The notes under the pieces are model-generated. The model had not been told where the DNA came from and did no database searches. It saw only the letters and a program-made list of their open reading frames with translations. A stretch of 45,730 bases of DNA from NCBI GenBank assembly GCA_900755995.1, contig CAAEIM010000193.1, positions 1 to 45,730 of the forward strand. The letters run 5' to 3'. The position numbers and the translations under genes were made by a program. Positions 24,955 to 33,529 of the stretch are shown here, piece after piece (the first letter of the stretch is position 1; each line of letters starts with the position of its first letter). Source of the stretch: Clostridia bacterium (GTDB lineage Bacteria; Bacillota; Clostridia; Oscillospirales; Acutalibacteraceae).

Positions 24955-26472
24955 TTGGATACTAAATTCATCAGCAAGGACGGATACGGTGAAATTGAAA
25001 GTCTTGCATTTACAAGGCGCAAACCGCAACCGCTCAATACAGCTCAAAAAACTGTTCGATTTATTAAAAGAGCAACCGCACTTGCAGCAAGAAGGTTTAA
25101 AATAAAATCTACAAGAAAAGCTACTCTGACAAAAGTCGCTGCAAAACCGACTGTAAAGAAAAGCCCGAACCCTACTGCACAGGTAAGTTCTAAAAGAGCC
25201 GAAATATGTTACTTTGACAGAAATCGCAGTTCGTCAAGACAGGGTGCAGGCATTAATTCTGATAAGCCGACTCTCAAAGTTGTTGCTTCGGCGCATTATA
25301 AAAATAACAGAAAGTACGCTCACGCCGCACCAACCTCAAAGGCAAACGTGCATAAGGCTTTAAAGAAAAAGGCTATGTTCGCCTCTGTTGCTTGCCTTAC
25401 AACAGTAATGATAGGCTTTGCATCGGGCGCTAACGCCATTGATACACCCGTTCATAAGGACACTGTGTCTAAAAGTGCAAAATCGTCAAACTATTCTTAT
25501 GTTGACTACACCGCAAACGAGTTTACATCTCCGGCTACAGCAGACGAGGCGGTTGAATCGGTCGAAAAAGCCGTTACAAAAGCTGTTTTAAACAACAACA
25601 TCGGAGCTGAGCTTTCCGCCCTCTATATAAACGGAGAAATGGTGGGAGTTACCGCAGAAACAACATCTCTCGGCAATGCTCTCAACAAGATTTTGTCTGA
25701 CGCAAAGAGCGGCTATGATGAAGCCACCACGTCTTATTTTACAAATACGGTAAAAATCATTAACGGCAAATTCCCGAATAAAACCATTATGACCTCGGAC
25801 GAGCTTCTTGAGCTTGCAAAAGATCAGCTTCAGGTTTCAATTTCTACTGATATTACCGAAACCTCCAGCCTTGACTTTGACACTCAGTATGAGTATGACG
25901 ATTCAAAGAGCACCGACTTTAAAGAAACAAAGCAAGAGGGAGAGAACGGCGAAGCCGAGATAACCTACAGAGTAACCTATACTGACGGTGAACAAACCGA
26001 CGCATTTGAAACCGATAGAAAGGTTACAAAAGAGCCTAAGAACGAGATTATCGTGATTGGCACAAGTGAAGCTCCATCTTATGAAGCTACAGGTTCATTT
26101 ATGTGGCCTGTCCCCTACACCCACGAAATTGTAAGCTCCTGCGGCTACCGTTGGGGCAGACTTCACTCAGGCATAGATATTTCCGATGAGGGTATCGGAG
26201 GTCAGGACATTGTTGCTTCTGACGGCGGCACAGTTACATGGGCAGGTTATGATGATTCGGGCTACGGCAACTATGTTATTATAGAACACGGCAACGGATA
26301 TTTTTCTCTCTACGGTCATTGCAGCGAGCTTGCAGTAAGCAAGGGCGACAAGGTTTACAAGGGACAAACCGTTGCTTATGTAGGCAGTACGGGTGATTCT
26401 ACGGGCGACCATCTTCACTTTGAAATCAGAAGAAGTGAAATCGACCGCCTTGACCCAATGGAATTCCTTTAA
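24955..26472 (+). CDS. Membrane-anchored M23 peptidase with G5 domain
   Basis: 505-aa cell-wall hydrolase. A long basic, Lys/Arg/Ala-rich cytoplasmic segment (1-140) precedes one membrane helix (about 141-160). The extracellular part has a spacer with an SH3- or LysM-unlike sequence (about 180-293), a G5-type domain (about 294-370, rich in T, E and D), then a LytM/M23 zinc endopeptidase domain (about 380-505). Metal-ligand and catalytic residues are visible: H404-x-x-x-D408, H455, and H486-L-H488. It likely cuts peptide crosslinks in peptidoglycan. The start is TTG at 24955, seven bases after AGGAG; no ATG fits. A WalR-like box upstream agrees with control of wall hydrolases by WalKR. Confidence 0.9.
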   Translation: MDTKFISKDGYGEIESLAFTRRKPQPLNTAQKTVRFIKRATALAARRFKIKSTRKATLTKVAAKPTVKKSPNPTAQVSSKRAEICYFDRNRSSSRQGAGINSDKPTLKVVASAHYKNNRKYAHAAPTSKANVHKALKKKAMFASVACLTTVMIGFASGANAIDTPVHKDTVSKSAKSSNYSYVDYTANEFTSPATADEAVESVEKAVTKAVLNNNIGAELSALYINGEMVGVTAETTSLGNALNKILSDAKSGYDEATTSYFTNTVKIINGKFPNKTIMTSDELLELAKDQLQVSISTDITETSSLDFDTQYEYDDSKSTDFKETKQEGENGEAEITYRVTYTDGEQTDAFETDRKVTKEPKNEIIVIGTSEAPSYEATGSFMWPVPYTHEIVSSCGYRWGRLHSGIDISDEGIGGQDIVASDGGTVTWAGYDDSGYGNYVIIEHGNGYFSLYGHCSELAVSKGDKVYKGQTVAYVGSTGDSTGDHLHFEIRRSEIDRLDPMEFL

Positions 26473-26497
26473 AACTTAATTTATACAATATAGACAT

Positions 26498-26528
26498 CCC
26501 CCTGTTTCGTTTGAAGCAGGGGGATTTT
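26498..26528 (+). terminator. Intrinsic terminator of the M23 gene
   Basis: CCCCCTG and CAGGGGG flank a 12-nt loop and are followed by ATTTTG, 26 bp after the stop. Confidence 0.85.
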
Positions 26529-26529
26529 G

Positions 26530-26797
26530 TGTAAAAGCCAGTCAGCTTATAAAGCTTTAAGCTTGTCAATAAAATTAACAAAAAGTTTTTGCTCGCCTTT
26601 TTCAAAGGCGGTAACATCAGGTGGACTGCACCTATTCGAGCAGACAGTATTATATAATATTACACTCACATATCCGACAAATACCGAAAATTTTATAGAA
26701 TAAAAAACTCAATACCGGCAGCTCAGGTTATATAAAAGTGATTTTCGGGCAATAAAAGCCTTGAGCTAAAACCACACTATCTGCTCGGGTTAAAAAA
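26530..26797. other. Convergent gap holding repeat copy B
   Basis: Between the convergent M23 and ectB genes I see no supportable gene. It contains dispersed repeat copy B (26617-26664) and, on the minus strand, an AGCTCAAGG/CCTGAGCT pair with a long loop, plus CTCAA and TTGAG-TTTTTT further on. Those may end the ectB transcript but are too loose to call. Confidence 0.5.
26617..26664 (+). repeat. Dispersed intergenic repeat, copy B
   Basis: TCAGGTGGACTGCACC, then TATTCGAGCAGACAG, then an AT-rich tract ending in TTACACT. It aligns with copy A (22756-22808) with a few substitutions and one indel. Confidence 0.6.
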
Positions 26798-28051
26798 TTA
26801 AGCAAGAAGCTCCTCAAAAGATTCCTTAATAATGTTAAGTCCCTTTAAGAGTAATTCATCCTCAATAACAAGGGCAGGCATAATCTTAAATACAGCGCCG
26901 TCACGTCCTGCGACCTCACAAATAAGATTCTTTGTAAAGCAAAGGTCAGAAATTTTTGACGCCAGGGCTTTGTCAACCTCTGAGCAGTCAATACCCCACA
27001 TAAGACCGATACCCCTGAGTTCGAGTTTATTGTTGAGCGGAAGAATTTCTTTTTCAATAAAGTTCTTAACAATTTCTCCCTTGCGCCTTGTTTCTGCCTC
27101 AACGTTATTCTCAAGAAGATACTCAATAGCAGCCTTGCCTGCAACAAAAGAAAGCTGATTACCTCTGAATGTGCCGTTATGCTCGCCCGGCTTCCACACA
27201 TCAATTTCGGGCTTATGAAGTACGATAGAAAGCGGAAATCCAATACCGCCGATTGACTTTGACATTACAACAATGTCAGGCTCGATTCCTGCACGCTCAA
27301 ACGAGAAGAAAGAGCCGCTGCGGCAGCAGCCGATCTGAATATCGTCAACAATCATAAGAATATCGTTCTTTGTACAGAACTCCCTTACAGCCCTTAAAAA
27401 CTCAACATCAAATACCCTTATACCGCCCTCAGCCTGAACTGTTTCCATAATAACGGCAGCAGGCTTTGAAACAGCGGAGTGGTCGTCATCAATAAGCATC
27501 TGCATATACTTGACCACGTCAAGCCCCTCAACCATATAAGGAGCAGGAATATGTGTGCAGTCTGTAAGAGATGCAATAGCGCCGTTTCGTGCAAACATCT
27601 CTGATGTTACGGAGAGTGCGCCGAGCGTCATTCCGTGAAAGCCGCCCATAAATGCAAAAATATTACTTCTTCCTGTGTATTTTCTTGCAAGCTTTAGGGC
27701 AGCCTCAACAGCGTTTGTACCTGTAGGGCCGGGGAACTGGATTCTGTAGTTAAATCCTCTCGGCTCAAGGATTTTGGTTTCAAGTGTTTCAATAAACTCA
27801 CGCTTCGGCACTGTGTACATATCAAGGGCGTGAATAATTCCGTCCGTTGAAAAATACTCAAGTGTCTTTCCTTTAATGTAGTCATTGTTGTGACCGTAGT
27901 TTACTGCTCCTGCACCGCAAAAAAAGTCTATGTAATCGTTGCCGTCCTCATCCTTGATGATTGAACCCTTTGCGGTTGTAAAAACTGTTGGGAAGTGCCT
28001 ACAGTAAGAACGTACCGATGACTCGTATTTCTCAAATGCTTCTGTTTTCAT
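26798..28051 (-). CDS. ectB: EctB-type diaminobutyrate-2-oxoglutarate aminotransferase
   Basis: Class III PLP-dependent aminotransferase of 417 aa. The N terminus F-E-K-Y-E-S-S-V-R-S-Y-C-R-x-F-P is the EctB signature. G-P-T-G-T-N-A-V-E-A-A-L-K marks the cofactor phosphate site, D-D-I-Q-I-G-C the pyridine-ring Asp, and S-K-S-I-G-G the PLP lysine. EctB makes L-2,4-diaminobutyrate from aspartate semialdehyde. ectA and ectC are not in this window, so ectoine synthesis is not supported; diaminobutyrate for another product or a related omega-amino acid substrate is possible. It lies 29 bp after the MoCF-like gene and is probably the last gene of that run. RBS AAAGGAAAC. Confidence 0.85.
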   Translation of the reverse strand: MKTEAFEKYESSVRSYCRHFPTVFTTAKGSIIKDEDGNDYIDFFCGAGAVNYGHNNDYIKGKTLEYFSTDGIIHALDMYTVPKREFIETLETKILEPRGFNYRIQFPGPTGTNAVEAALKLARKYTGRSNIFAFMGGFHGMTLGALSVTSEMFARNGAIASLTDCTHIPAPYMVEGLDVVKYMQMLIDDDHSAVSKPAAVIMETVQAEGGIRVFDVEFLRAVREFCTKNDILMIVDDIQIGCCRSGSFFSFERAGIEPDIVVMSKSIGGIGFPLSIVLHKPEIDVWKPGEHNGTFRGNQLSFVAGKAAIEYLLENNVEAETRRKGEIVKNFIEKEILPLNNKLELRGIGLMWGIDCSEVDKALASKISDLCFTKNLICEVAGRDGAVFKIMPALVIEDELLLKGLNIIKESFEELLA

Positions 28052-28080
28052 AAATGCTGTTTCCTTTCATATTTACTGCA

Positions 28081-28500
28081 TTATGCAATCAAATTTTCCC
28101 TATACCTTTTTAAGAACCCTCTCAAAGCACCGTTCATTATGCTTTCTATCTGCTGAGGCTCGTCAGGCAAAAGAACTATTGCCTGAGAATCAGAGGCAAA
28201 AACATAACCGTCGCTGCCCGAGGAATTTTTCAGCTTTTTTATTTCCTTTGGCGGATTTTCAGCAAAAGCTCTCGCAAAAACCTTGGAGCTGTCTGTATTT
28301 CCGCCTATATCTAATCCACCCGTTACAAAGACTATGTCATTATTCCTGAGTGAACCTGCTACAAGCTCTCCGAGTGATTTGCAGTCGGCTGCAAATTTTG
28401 CGTCATCTGCAATCAAATCAAGCTCAGAAAAGCTTTTTCTAAGCGACTTTTCGCAAAGTGAAGTTTTGCGGGCAGCATAAAATATCAGTTCACCTGTCAC
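28081..28500 (-). CDS. Small MoCF/CinA-N-like domain protein
   Basis: 139-aa soluble protein resembling one molybdopterin-binding (MoaB/MogA/CinA N-terminal) fold. N-D-I-V-F-V-T-G-G-L-D-I-G-G-N-T-D matches the T-G-G-x-G-x-x-x-x-D motif region; A-I-V-L-L-P-D-E-P-Q-Q-I-E-S-I-M matches the later L-P-G-x-P-x-E-M segment. It starts with ATGA overlap on the sortase stop, so the two are translationally coupled. The N-terminal part of that sortase has the same order of segments (V-V-I-I-A-N-A-L...; V-A-V-L-P-G-T-K). No other molybdenum-cofactor gene is nearby. The role is unknown; a paired function with the sortase is inferred from coupling and shared fold. Confidence 0.7.
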   Translation of the reverse strand: MTGELIFYAARKTSLCEKSLRKSFSELDLIADDAKFAADCKSLGELVAGSLRNNDIVFVTGGLDIGGNTDSSKVFARAFAENPPKEIKKLKNSSGSDGYVFASDSQAIVLLPDEPQQIESIMNGALRGFLKRYRENLIA

Positions 28501-30482
28501 TGCTGCAATTCCTCCTTATCCTGAGGCTCTGTAGGCTGTTCCTTAGCTACAGGTTCAAAATTAGGAGCAATAGTCATATCGCTGTTGACCTTGCTGAAAT
28601 CGAGCTGCCAACCCTTAAATACATAATCGTATTCATCATCGCTCGGCTTTACAGGATCTTCAGGTGCTTTTGCCGCCTTTCCTACTTCAACCTTCTGCTC
28701 GCTGATTTGCGAGCCGTCATAGTTAATAAACTTAACGGTCACATAAACCTTTGGTGCAGTAGTTGGCTGTGCTGTGGTCGGCTGAGTAGTCTGAACTGTA
28801 TTGCCCTGAGCATCTGTTGGCGCAGGGGCTGTTGTAGGCTCAACCACCTTCTGATCTTTAAAGTCATAGTCACCGCTGTACCAGTCAATCTTGCCCGCAT
28901 CATACGCTGTACAGAAATCCGTTACCTCAGGACGGGTTCCGCCGTTTCTGTCGTAATAAACCTGCGGCCATACTGCATTATTGTTTGCGGATGCCTGTGA
29001 AACATCAACCTTTGTTGACTCACCGTTTCTTACCTTTCTCGCAACAATTACCGTTCTGAAATCAGTGTATTCATACGAACAGGTAGAAAGCGTGAGGAGA
29101 GTATCGTCTTCGTTCACATCAACAGGACAGTTTACCAAAGAACGAACCCGCACATCATAAACATAGTTCATAAAATCCTTTTCGTTCTGAAACGCACCTA
29201 TCATATAGTTAAAGAACTCTCCGTGGCTTGACAGAGTGTTTGTTTTGAACACAGAAATAATCTTGTAGGTTCCGTTGCCCTCGGGCGTGTTGAATGTAAT
29301 TGTAGGAGCTTTTTTATAAAAATCCATATCTATGGAATATCCGCCGTATTTTAACATATCGGCAAACATTGTGCCGTCGTTCATATGGTGACCGTGCAGA
29401 ATAACATTCTTGCTTTTAACGCTCTCTGTGCTTCGGTAGTCAACAAAAACGCTTCCCCAGTCGCTTGGATTGCCTCTGTAGTCACGGTAGAGGTAATATT
29501 GGGACGAACGGCTGTCACCCTCGTGATACATAACAGGGTAATCGATGTTTGTATCGTTAATTTCTACCCAGCCAACTATTTCGTCATTAATATCCTTGAG
29601 CTTTGACCAGTCAATTTTTTCCTCAGCGGACGGCTTGTCATCACCCTTGCTGTTTCCGCTATCACCGGTATTATTGGTATTGTGGTAAATCGTCTGAATA
29701 GAATTCATTTTTTGCTTGTTTTCATAGCTGAGATAAACCATATTATAAAACAGCATTGACAGTGCGCCGATAAACACAACCAGTGAAACAAGCGCCACCG
29801 ACTTTCGTGCAACCTCTCTTACACCGTCGCCACGCATTGGAATCAGACGATATTTTATGCCCTTCTTTGGAGGAATATACTCTACCCTGCTGAAACCGCC
29901 GGGATATTTTTCCTCGTTTATTTTAAATACCTCGATAGCTTTTTGAGCCGCCGTAGGAATCATATCCTCAGCATTATTCTGAGAATACTTGGTACCGGGC
30001 AGCACAGCGACCTTAATTCCCTTGTACATAAAGCAAAAGCCTTTGTAGCCGCTGCCCAAATCGCCAAGGTTAAAAATCTTTGATTTCTTTCTGTAGAGCT
30101 TAAAGCTGTCTTTAATCTGTTCAACCTTTTCATCGGAAAGCTTTAGCTTTTTAGCATTTTTGAGAGCCTTGCTCCGCTTTTTCCAATAATTCTTTGGAAC
30201 CTTAGGCTTTTCTGCTCTTTCGGCATTAGCCACTACCTCGGAAAAATTCTTTTTAAAGTTGTCTGCGCCCTTTTCGGAAAGAGCATTTGCTATAATAACC
30301 ACAGACGGTTTTTCTGTATTATCGGCACATTTGTCGAGTGCTCTTATAATATTTTTGCTTTTTAAATCAACATTTGTTATATAGGTAAGCGTAAAACCTT
30401 TTTCGGCAAGTTTGCCTGAAAGTTCTTCCCTGCTAAAAGCAAAATTATCGTGTTGGTTTACCAATAAAATTTCAATATCCAC
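28497..30482 (-). CDS. Class B sortase with cytoplasmic MoCF-like N-terminal domain
   Basis: 661 aa, about 2.5 times a normal SrtB. Layout: a soluble N-terminal region (1-226) with V-V-I-I-A-N-A-L (61-68) and K-V-A-V-L-P-G-T-K (157-165) resembling a degenerate MoCF/CinA-N fold; one membrane helix (228-250); the class B sortase domain (about 290-485) with H-G-H-H-M-N-D (363-369), catalytic C468 in T-L-S-T-C-S-Y and R476; a Pro/Thr linker (549-577); and a C-terminal Flg_new/Listeria-Bacteroides-type repeat (about 580-645). Sortases cleave sorting signals and attach proteins to the wall; here the active site is outside, the MoCF-like part inside. No sorting-signal protein is seen nearby. It is 48 bp after thiI. 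Confidence 0.85.
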   Translation of the reverse strand: MDIEILLVNQHDNFAFSREELSGKLAEKGFTLTYITNVDLKSKNIIRALDKCADNTEKPSVVIIANALSEKGADNFKKNFSEVVANAERAEKPKVPKNYWKKRSKALKNAKKLKLSDEKVEQIKDSFKLYRKKSKIFNLGDLGSGYKGFCFMYKGIKVAVLPGTKYSQNNAEDMIPTAAQKAIEVFKINEEKYPGGFSRVEYIPPKKGIKYRLIPMRGDGVREVARKSVALVSLVVFIGALSMLFYNMVYLSYENKQKMNSIQTIYHNTNNTGDSGNSKGDDKPSAEEKIDWSKLKDINDEIVGWVEINDTNIDYPVMYHEGDSRSSQYYLYRDYRGNPSDWGSVFVDYRSTESVKSKNVILHGHHMNDGTMFADMLKYGGYSIDMDFYKKAPTITFNTPEGNGTYKIISVFKTNTLSSHGEFFNYMIGAFQNEKDFMNYVYDVRVRSLVNCPVDVNEDDTLLTLSTCSYEYTDFRTVIVARKVRNGESTKVDVSQASANNNAVWPQVYYDRNGGTRPEVTDFCTAYDAGKIDWYSGDYDFKDQKVVEPTTAPAPTDAQGNTVQTTQPTTAQPTTAPKVYVTVKFINYDGSQISEQKVEVGKAAKAPEDPVKPSDDEYDYVFKGWQLDFSKVNSDMTIAPNFEPVAKEQPTEPQDKEELQQ

Positions 30483-30530
30483 GCAGGCTCATCCTTTCGT
30501 GTCACAGTAATTTCGTTTTTGGTATGTATA

Positions 30531-31715
30531 TTATTCGTCCTCAGCAGAAATCTCGGTAACCTTTAGGTTAGCAAGAGCCTCCTCTATCATAGGGGCAAAA
30601 TCCGCCTTGTCCTGAGCTTCCTTAACATATTTCAAAACGGGTCTTGTCCTCGGATGCTTTGGAGTGAATACCGTACAGCAGTCCTCATAAGGCTCTATTG
30701 AAATATCATATGTATCTATCTTGTAAGAAATATCAATAATTTCCTGCTTATCCATACCGATTAAAGGTCTGAACACCAGCATATCAGCCGCATCGTCAGT
30801 ACAGCTCAGCGCACCTATTGTCTGGCTTGCAACCTGCCCCAGACTTTCTCCCGTAATCAGAGCCGAGCACTTGTTGTCCTCTGCAATTCTTGAGGAAATC
30901 TGCATCATAAGTCTGCGCATAATGATTGTAAACAGTTCTTCGGGGCACTCGTTTTTTATTGTTTCCTGAATTTTTGTAAACGGCACTGTGTACATAGTCA
31001 TTCTTCCGGCATAACGGCTTACCCTTCTGAGCAGTCTTACAACCTTGTCCTCTGCTCTTTTGCTCGTATATGGCGGGCTGGCAAAATGAATAGCAGTAAG
31101 CTTGATTCCTCTCTTAGCCATCATATATGCGGCAACAGGAGAATCTATGCCGCCGCTGATAAGAATTGCAGCGTTTCCTCCCGTACCTACCGGAATACCT
31201 CCTGCTCCTTTTAAGGCTGCGCCGTGGACATATGCACCAAAATCACGCACCTCAACATTTACAATAAGGTCGGGATTATGAACATCAACCTTTAAATGCG
31301 GGAATTTATCGAGTATAACTCCGCCAAGCTGTGCACAAATTTCAGGCGACTTGTACGGAAAGCGCTTGTCACTTCTTCTTGCCTCAACCTTAAAGGTTTT
31401 TGCGGCTTTAAGCTCCTTTTCAAGGTACTCAGGTGCAGTTGCCATAATTGACTCAAGCGACTTTTCCTCGCAGACCGCAGCCCTTGAATAGGATACTATA
31501 CCAAACACCCTTGAAATTCTCAGGCAGACCTCGTCAAGGTCAACACCCTGTGAAAGGGGATTCACATATATTATTGACTGAGCTGACTTTATTTCAAAGC
31601 TGCCGAGCGGCGAAAGAGCGTGTTTGATATTTTTTTTGAGTACATCCTCAAAGGTGCGGCGGTTAAGTCCTTTAAGTACGATTTCGCCGTCCTTTAAAAG
31701 TATAATTTCTTTCAT
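30531..31715 (-). CDS. thiI: tRNA 4-thiouridine synthetase ThiI
   Basis: Adenylates U8 of tRNA and inserts sulfur to give s4U; in some bacteria it also feeds thiamine thiazole synthesis. The 394-aa protein has an N-terminal ferredoxin-like/THUMP part (about 1-165) and the PP-loop S-G-G-I-D-S-P-V-A. There is no C-terminal rhodanese domain, as in Bacillus and Clostridia, where a dedicated cysteine desulfurase passes sulfur directly. That partner is the gene just upstream, 19 bp away. The ATG at 31715 follows GAAAGG; the reading from 31748 would lie inside the desulfurase gene. Confidence 0.95.
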   Translation of the reverse strand: MKEIILLKDGEIVLKGLNRRTFEDVLKKNIKHALSPLGSFEIKSAQSIIYVNPLSQGVDLDEVCLRISRVFGIVSYSRAAVCEEKSLESIMATAPEYLEKELKAAKTFKVEARRSDKRFPYKSPEICAQLGGVILDKFPHLKVDVHNPDLIVNVEVRDFGAYVHGAALKGAGGIPVGTGGNAAILISGGIDSPVAAYMMAKRGIKLTAIHFASPPYTSKRAEDKVVRLLRRVSRYAGRMTMYTVPFTKIQETIKNECPEELFTIIMRRLMMQISSRIAEDNKCSALITGESLGQVASQTIGALSCTDDAADMLVFRPLIGMDKQEIIDISYKIDTYDISIEPYEDCCTVFTPKHPRTRPVLKYVKEAQDKADFAPMIEEALANLKVTEISAEDE

Positions 31716-31734
31716 TGATTTTCTGCCTTTCAGT

Positions 31735-32862
31735 TTATCTGTGAACAAGCACTCTTAGTCCTTGCTCAAGCGCAGTGCAAAGAGCGTCAACATCTTCCTT
31801 TGTATTCAGCTTTGAAAAGCTTATGCGCAATGCGCTGTCAGCTCTCTCGCCGCCAAATCCCATAGCACTCAGCACATAACTGGGCGCTCCCTTTGCACAG
31901 GCGCTTCCCGAGGATACATAAATTTCGTACTCCTCAAGATAATGGAGCATAGTTTCACTTCTCACTCTGCCTGCCGAAAAATTCAGAACATACGGCAGAG
32001 CATTATCGGGAGAATTGATAACCACTCCTTCTATTTTTGAAAGCTGCTGCTTGGCATATTCGCAAAGCGCAGCAATGTTTTCATAATTTTTTTCTATTGC
32101 AAATTCATAACAGGCAACACCAAAGGCTGCAATCAGCGGAAGCGGCTCTGTGCCGGGGCGGATTTTCTTCTCCTGCTCTCCGCCGTAAGCCCTTGAAACA
32201 AGCCTTACTCCTTTTTTTATATACAAAGCACCGCAGCCCTTAGGAGAATGTACCTTATGTGCAGAAACACTCACAAGGTCTGCTCCGAGTTTTTTAGCAT
32301 TGACAAAAAGCTTGCCAAACGCCTGCACAGCGTCTGTATGGCACAAAATATCAGGATTTATCTGCTTTGCAGCCTCAAAAATCTCAGCAACAGGCATTAT
32401 TGCACCGGTTTCATTATTAACATACATTACCGACACAAGAACAGTATTACCGTCAACCTCTGCAATAACATCCTCGGTATGCACTGTGCCGTCCTGCCTT
32501 GGAGCGACATATGCCACCTCAAAGCCCTCCTGCTCAAGCCTTTTGCAGGCTTCCATTATGCTGCTGTGCTCAAAGGCAGTAGTGACTATTTTTGTGCCCC
32601 TGCGCTTTTTTGCATATGCTGCACCAAACAACGCAAGGTTGTTTGCCTCTGTGCCGCCGCTTGTGAAGATAATCTCATCAGTTTGAGCACATAACTGTTT
32701 AGCCACAGACTTTCTTGCTTTTTCAAGCTCCTGTTCTGCGAGCATCCCTCTGTAATGAAGCGAGGACGGATTAGCGTAATTTTCTGTCATCATCTCAAGC
32801 GCCTTTTTGGCAGCCGCCATAGAAGCAACAGTTGTTGCGCTGTTATCAAGATAATGCTCCAC
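31735..32862 (-). CDS. nifZ: Cysteine desulfurase (NifS/IscS-like), partner of ThiI
   Basis: PLP enzyme that takes sulfur from cysteine as a persulfide. 375 aa. The N terminus E-H-Y-L-D-N-S-A-T-T is the family hallmark. The PLP lysine is in S-A-H-K-V-H-S-P-K-G, and the persulfide cysteine is in G-S-A-C-A-K-G-A. The start is GTG at 32862 behind GAGGGG; the reading from 32892 adds 10 residues and no ribosome site. Pairing with thiI matches Bacillus nifZ-thiI, so sulfur for tRNA thiolation is the likely job, though a general or iron-sulfur role is possible. It probably leads the run thiI, sortase, MoCF-like, ectB. Confidence 0.93.
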   Translation of the reverse strand: MEHYLDNSATTVASMAAAKKALEMMTENYANPSSLHYRGMLAEQELEKARKSVAKQLCAQTDEIIFTSGGTEANNLALFGAAYAKKRRGTKIVTTAFEHSSIMEACKRLEQEGFEVAYVAPRQDGTVHTEDVIAEVDGNTVLVSVMYVNNETGAIMPVAEIFEAAKQINPDILCHTDAVQAFGKLFVNAKKLGADLVSVSAHKVHSPKGCGALYIKKGVRLVSRAYGGEQEKKIRPGTEPLPLIAAFGVACYEFAIEKNYENIAALCEYAKQQLSKIEGVVINSPDNALPYVLNFSAGRVRSETMLHYLEEYEIYVSSGSACAKGAPSYVLSAMGFGGERADSALRISFSKLNTKEDVDALCTALEQGLRVLVHR

Positions 32863-32897
32863 AATAATCCCCTCACAATTACAAATATACATATAGC

Positions 32898-32926
32898 ATT
32901 ATACATCATATTTCAGCAAAAATAAA
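32898..32926 (-). promoter_or_regulatory. Candidate promoter of the desulfurase-thiI run
   Basis: TATAAT -10 (32898-32903) with a weak TTTATT -35 (32921-32926), 17-bp spacer, about 35 bp before the GTG start. Confidence 0.45.
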
Positions 32927-32951
32927 CTGTTATTTTACATAAACAAATCGC

Positions 32952-32980
32952 ACATAAGAATAATTTTTTAACACATAATA
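32952..32980 (+). promoter_or_regulatory. Candidate sigma-G-type promoter of spoVAC
   Basis: ACATA (32952-32956) then 17 bp then CATAATA (32974-32980). The -10 matches the forespore sigma-G pattern CATnnTA and the -35 matches four of five bases of GnATR. It lies 50 bp before the spoVAC start. Confidence 0.4.
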
Positions 32981-33030
32981 TTAGTAGAAATAGCTTCTTA
33001 AAACGTAAACAAAAAGGAGATAGTGTATAT

Positions 33031-33486
33031 ATGCTCTCACCAAAAGAATACAATAGAATTGTGACAAAAAATTCACCGAAAAGTAAACTTCCTGTGAATA
33101 GCCTTAAAGCTTTTTTGATTGGCGGTACAATCTGCCTTATCGGTCAGGGGCTTACGGATTTTTATGTAATGCTTGGAGCTGCAGAGGATGACAGCAAAAC
33201 CCTTTGCTCGGTTACTCTTATTTTTGTGGGTATTTTGCTTACGGCTATCGGTGTATATGATAAAATTGCAAAGCACGGCGGTGCGGGTACACTTGTTCCG
33301 ATAACGGGTTTTGCAAATGCGGTTTCTTCGCCTGCCATAGAGTTCAAATCCGAAGGCTTTATTGCAGGACTCGGCGCAAAGCTTTTTATAATTGCAGGGC
33401 CGGTAATAGTATATGGAGTTACAGCCTCAATAATTTACGGATTTATTCTTTGGGTATTAAGCCTGTGCGGAATCAGGCTTTTCTGA
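33031..33486 (+). CDS. spoVAC: Stage V sporulation protein AC (SpoVAC)
   Basis: 151-aa inner-membrane protein of the spore dipicolinic-acid channel. After a short Y-N-R-I-V-T-K-N-S-P-K-S-K N terminus typical of SpoVAC come three to four hydrophobic segments with G-G-x-I-C-L-I-G-Q, G-I-Y-D/V-Y-D-K-I, A-K-H-G-G-A-G-T-L-V-P-I-T-G-F-A-N-A and F-K-S-E-G-F-I-A-G-L-G. These are family hallmarks. It usually sits with spoVAD and spoVAE; neither is here, since a terminator follows directly. The ATG follows AAAAGGAG, and a sigma-G-like promoter is visible. Confidence 0.93.
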   Translation: MLSPKEYNRIVTKNSPKSKLPVNSLKAFLIGGTICLIGQGLTDFYVMLGAAEDDSKTLCSVTLIFVGILLTAIGVYDKIAKHGGAGTLVPITGFANAVSSPAIEFKSEGFIAGLGAKLFIIAGPVIVYGVTASIIYGFILWVLSLCGIRLF

Positions 33487-33493
33487 CAATCAC

Positions 33494-33526
33494 AAAAAAG
33501 CACCGACATCATCAATCGGTGCTTTT
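33494..33526. terminator. Bidirectional terminator between spoVAC and the shikimate kinase gene
   Basis: AAAGCACCGA and TCGGTGCTTT flank a 9-nt loop, with an A run before and a T run after. It can stop the converging transcripts from both sides. Confidence 0.85.
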
Positions 33527-33529
33527 GCT

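Noticed and set aside
26426..26617. Minus-strand open frame after the M23 gene
   Set aside because: It runs across the M23 terminator and lacks a ribosome site; low-complexity product.
33073..33347. Minus-strand open frames over spoVAC
   Set aside because: They are antisense shadows of a recognisable SpoVAC protein with its own ribosome site.
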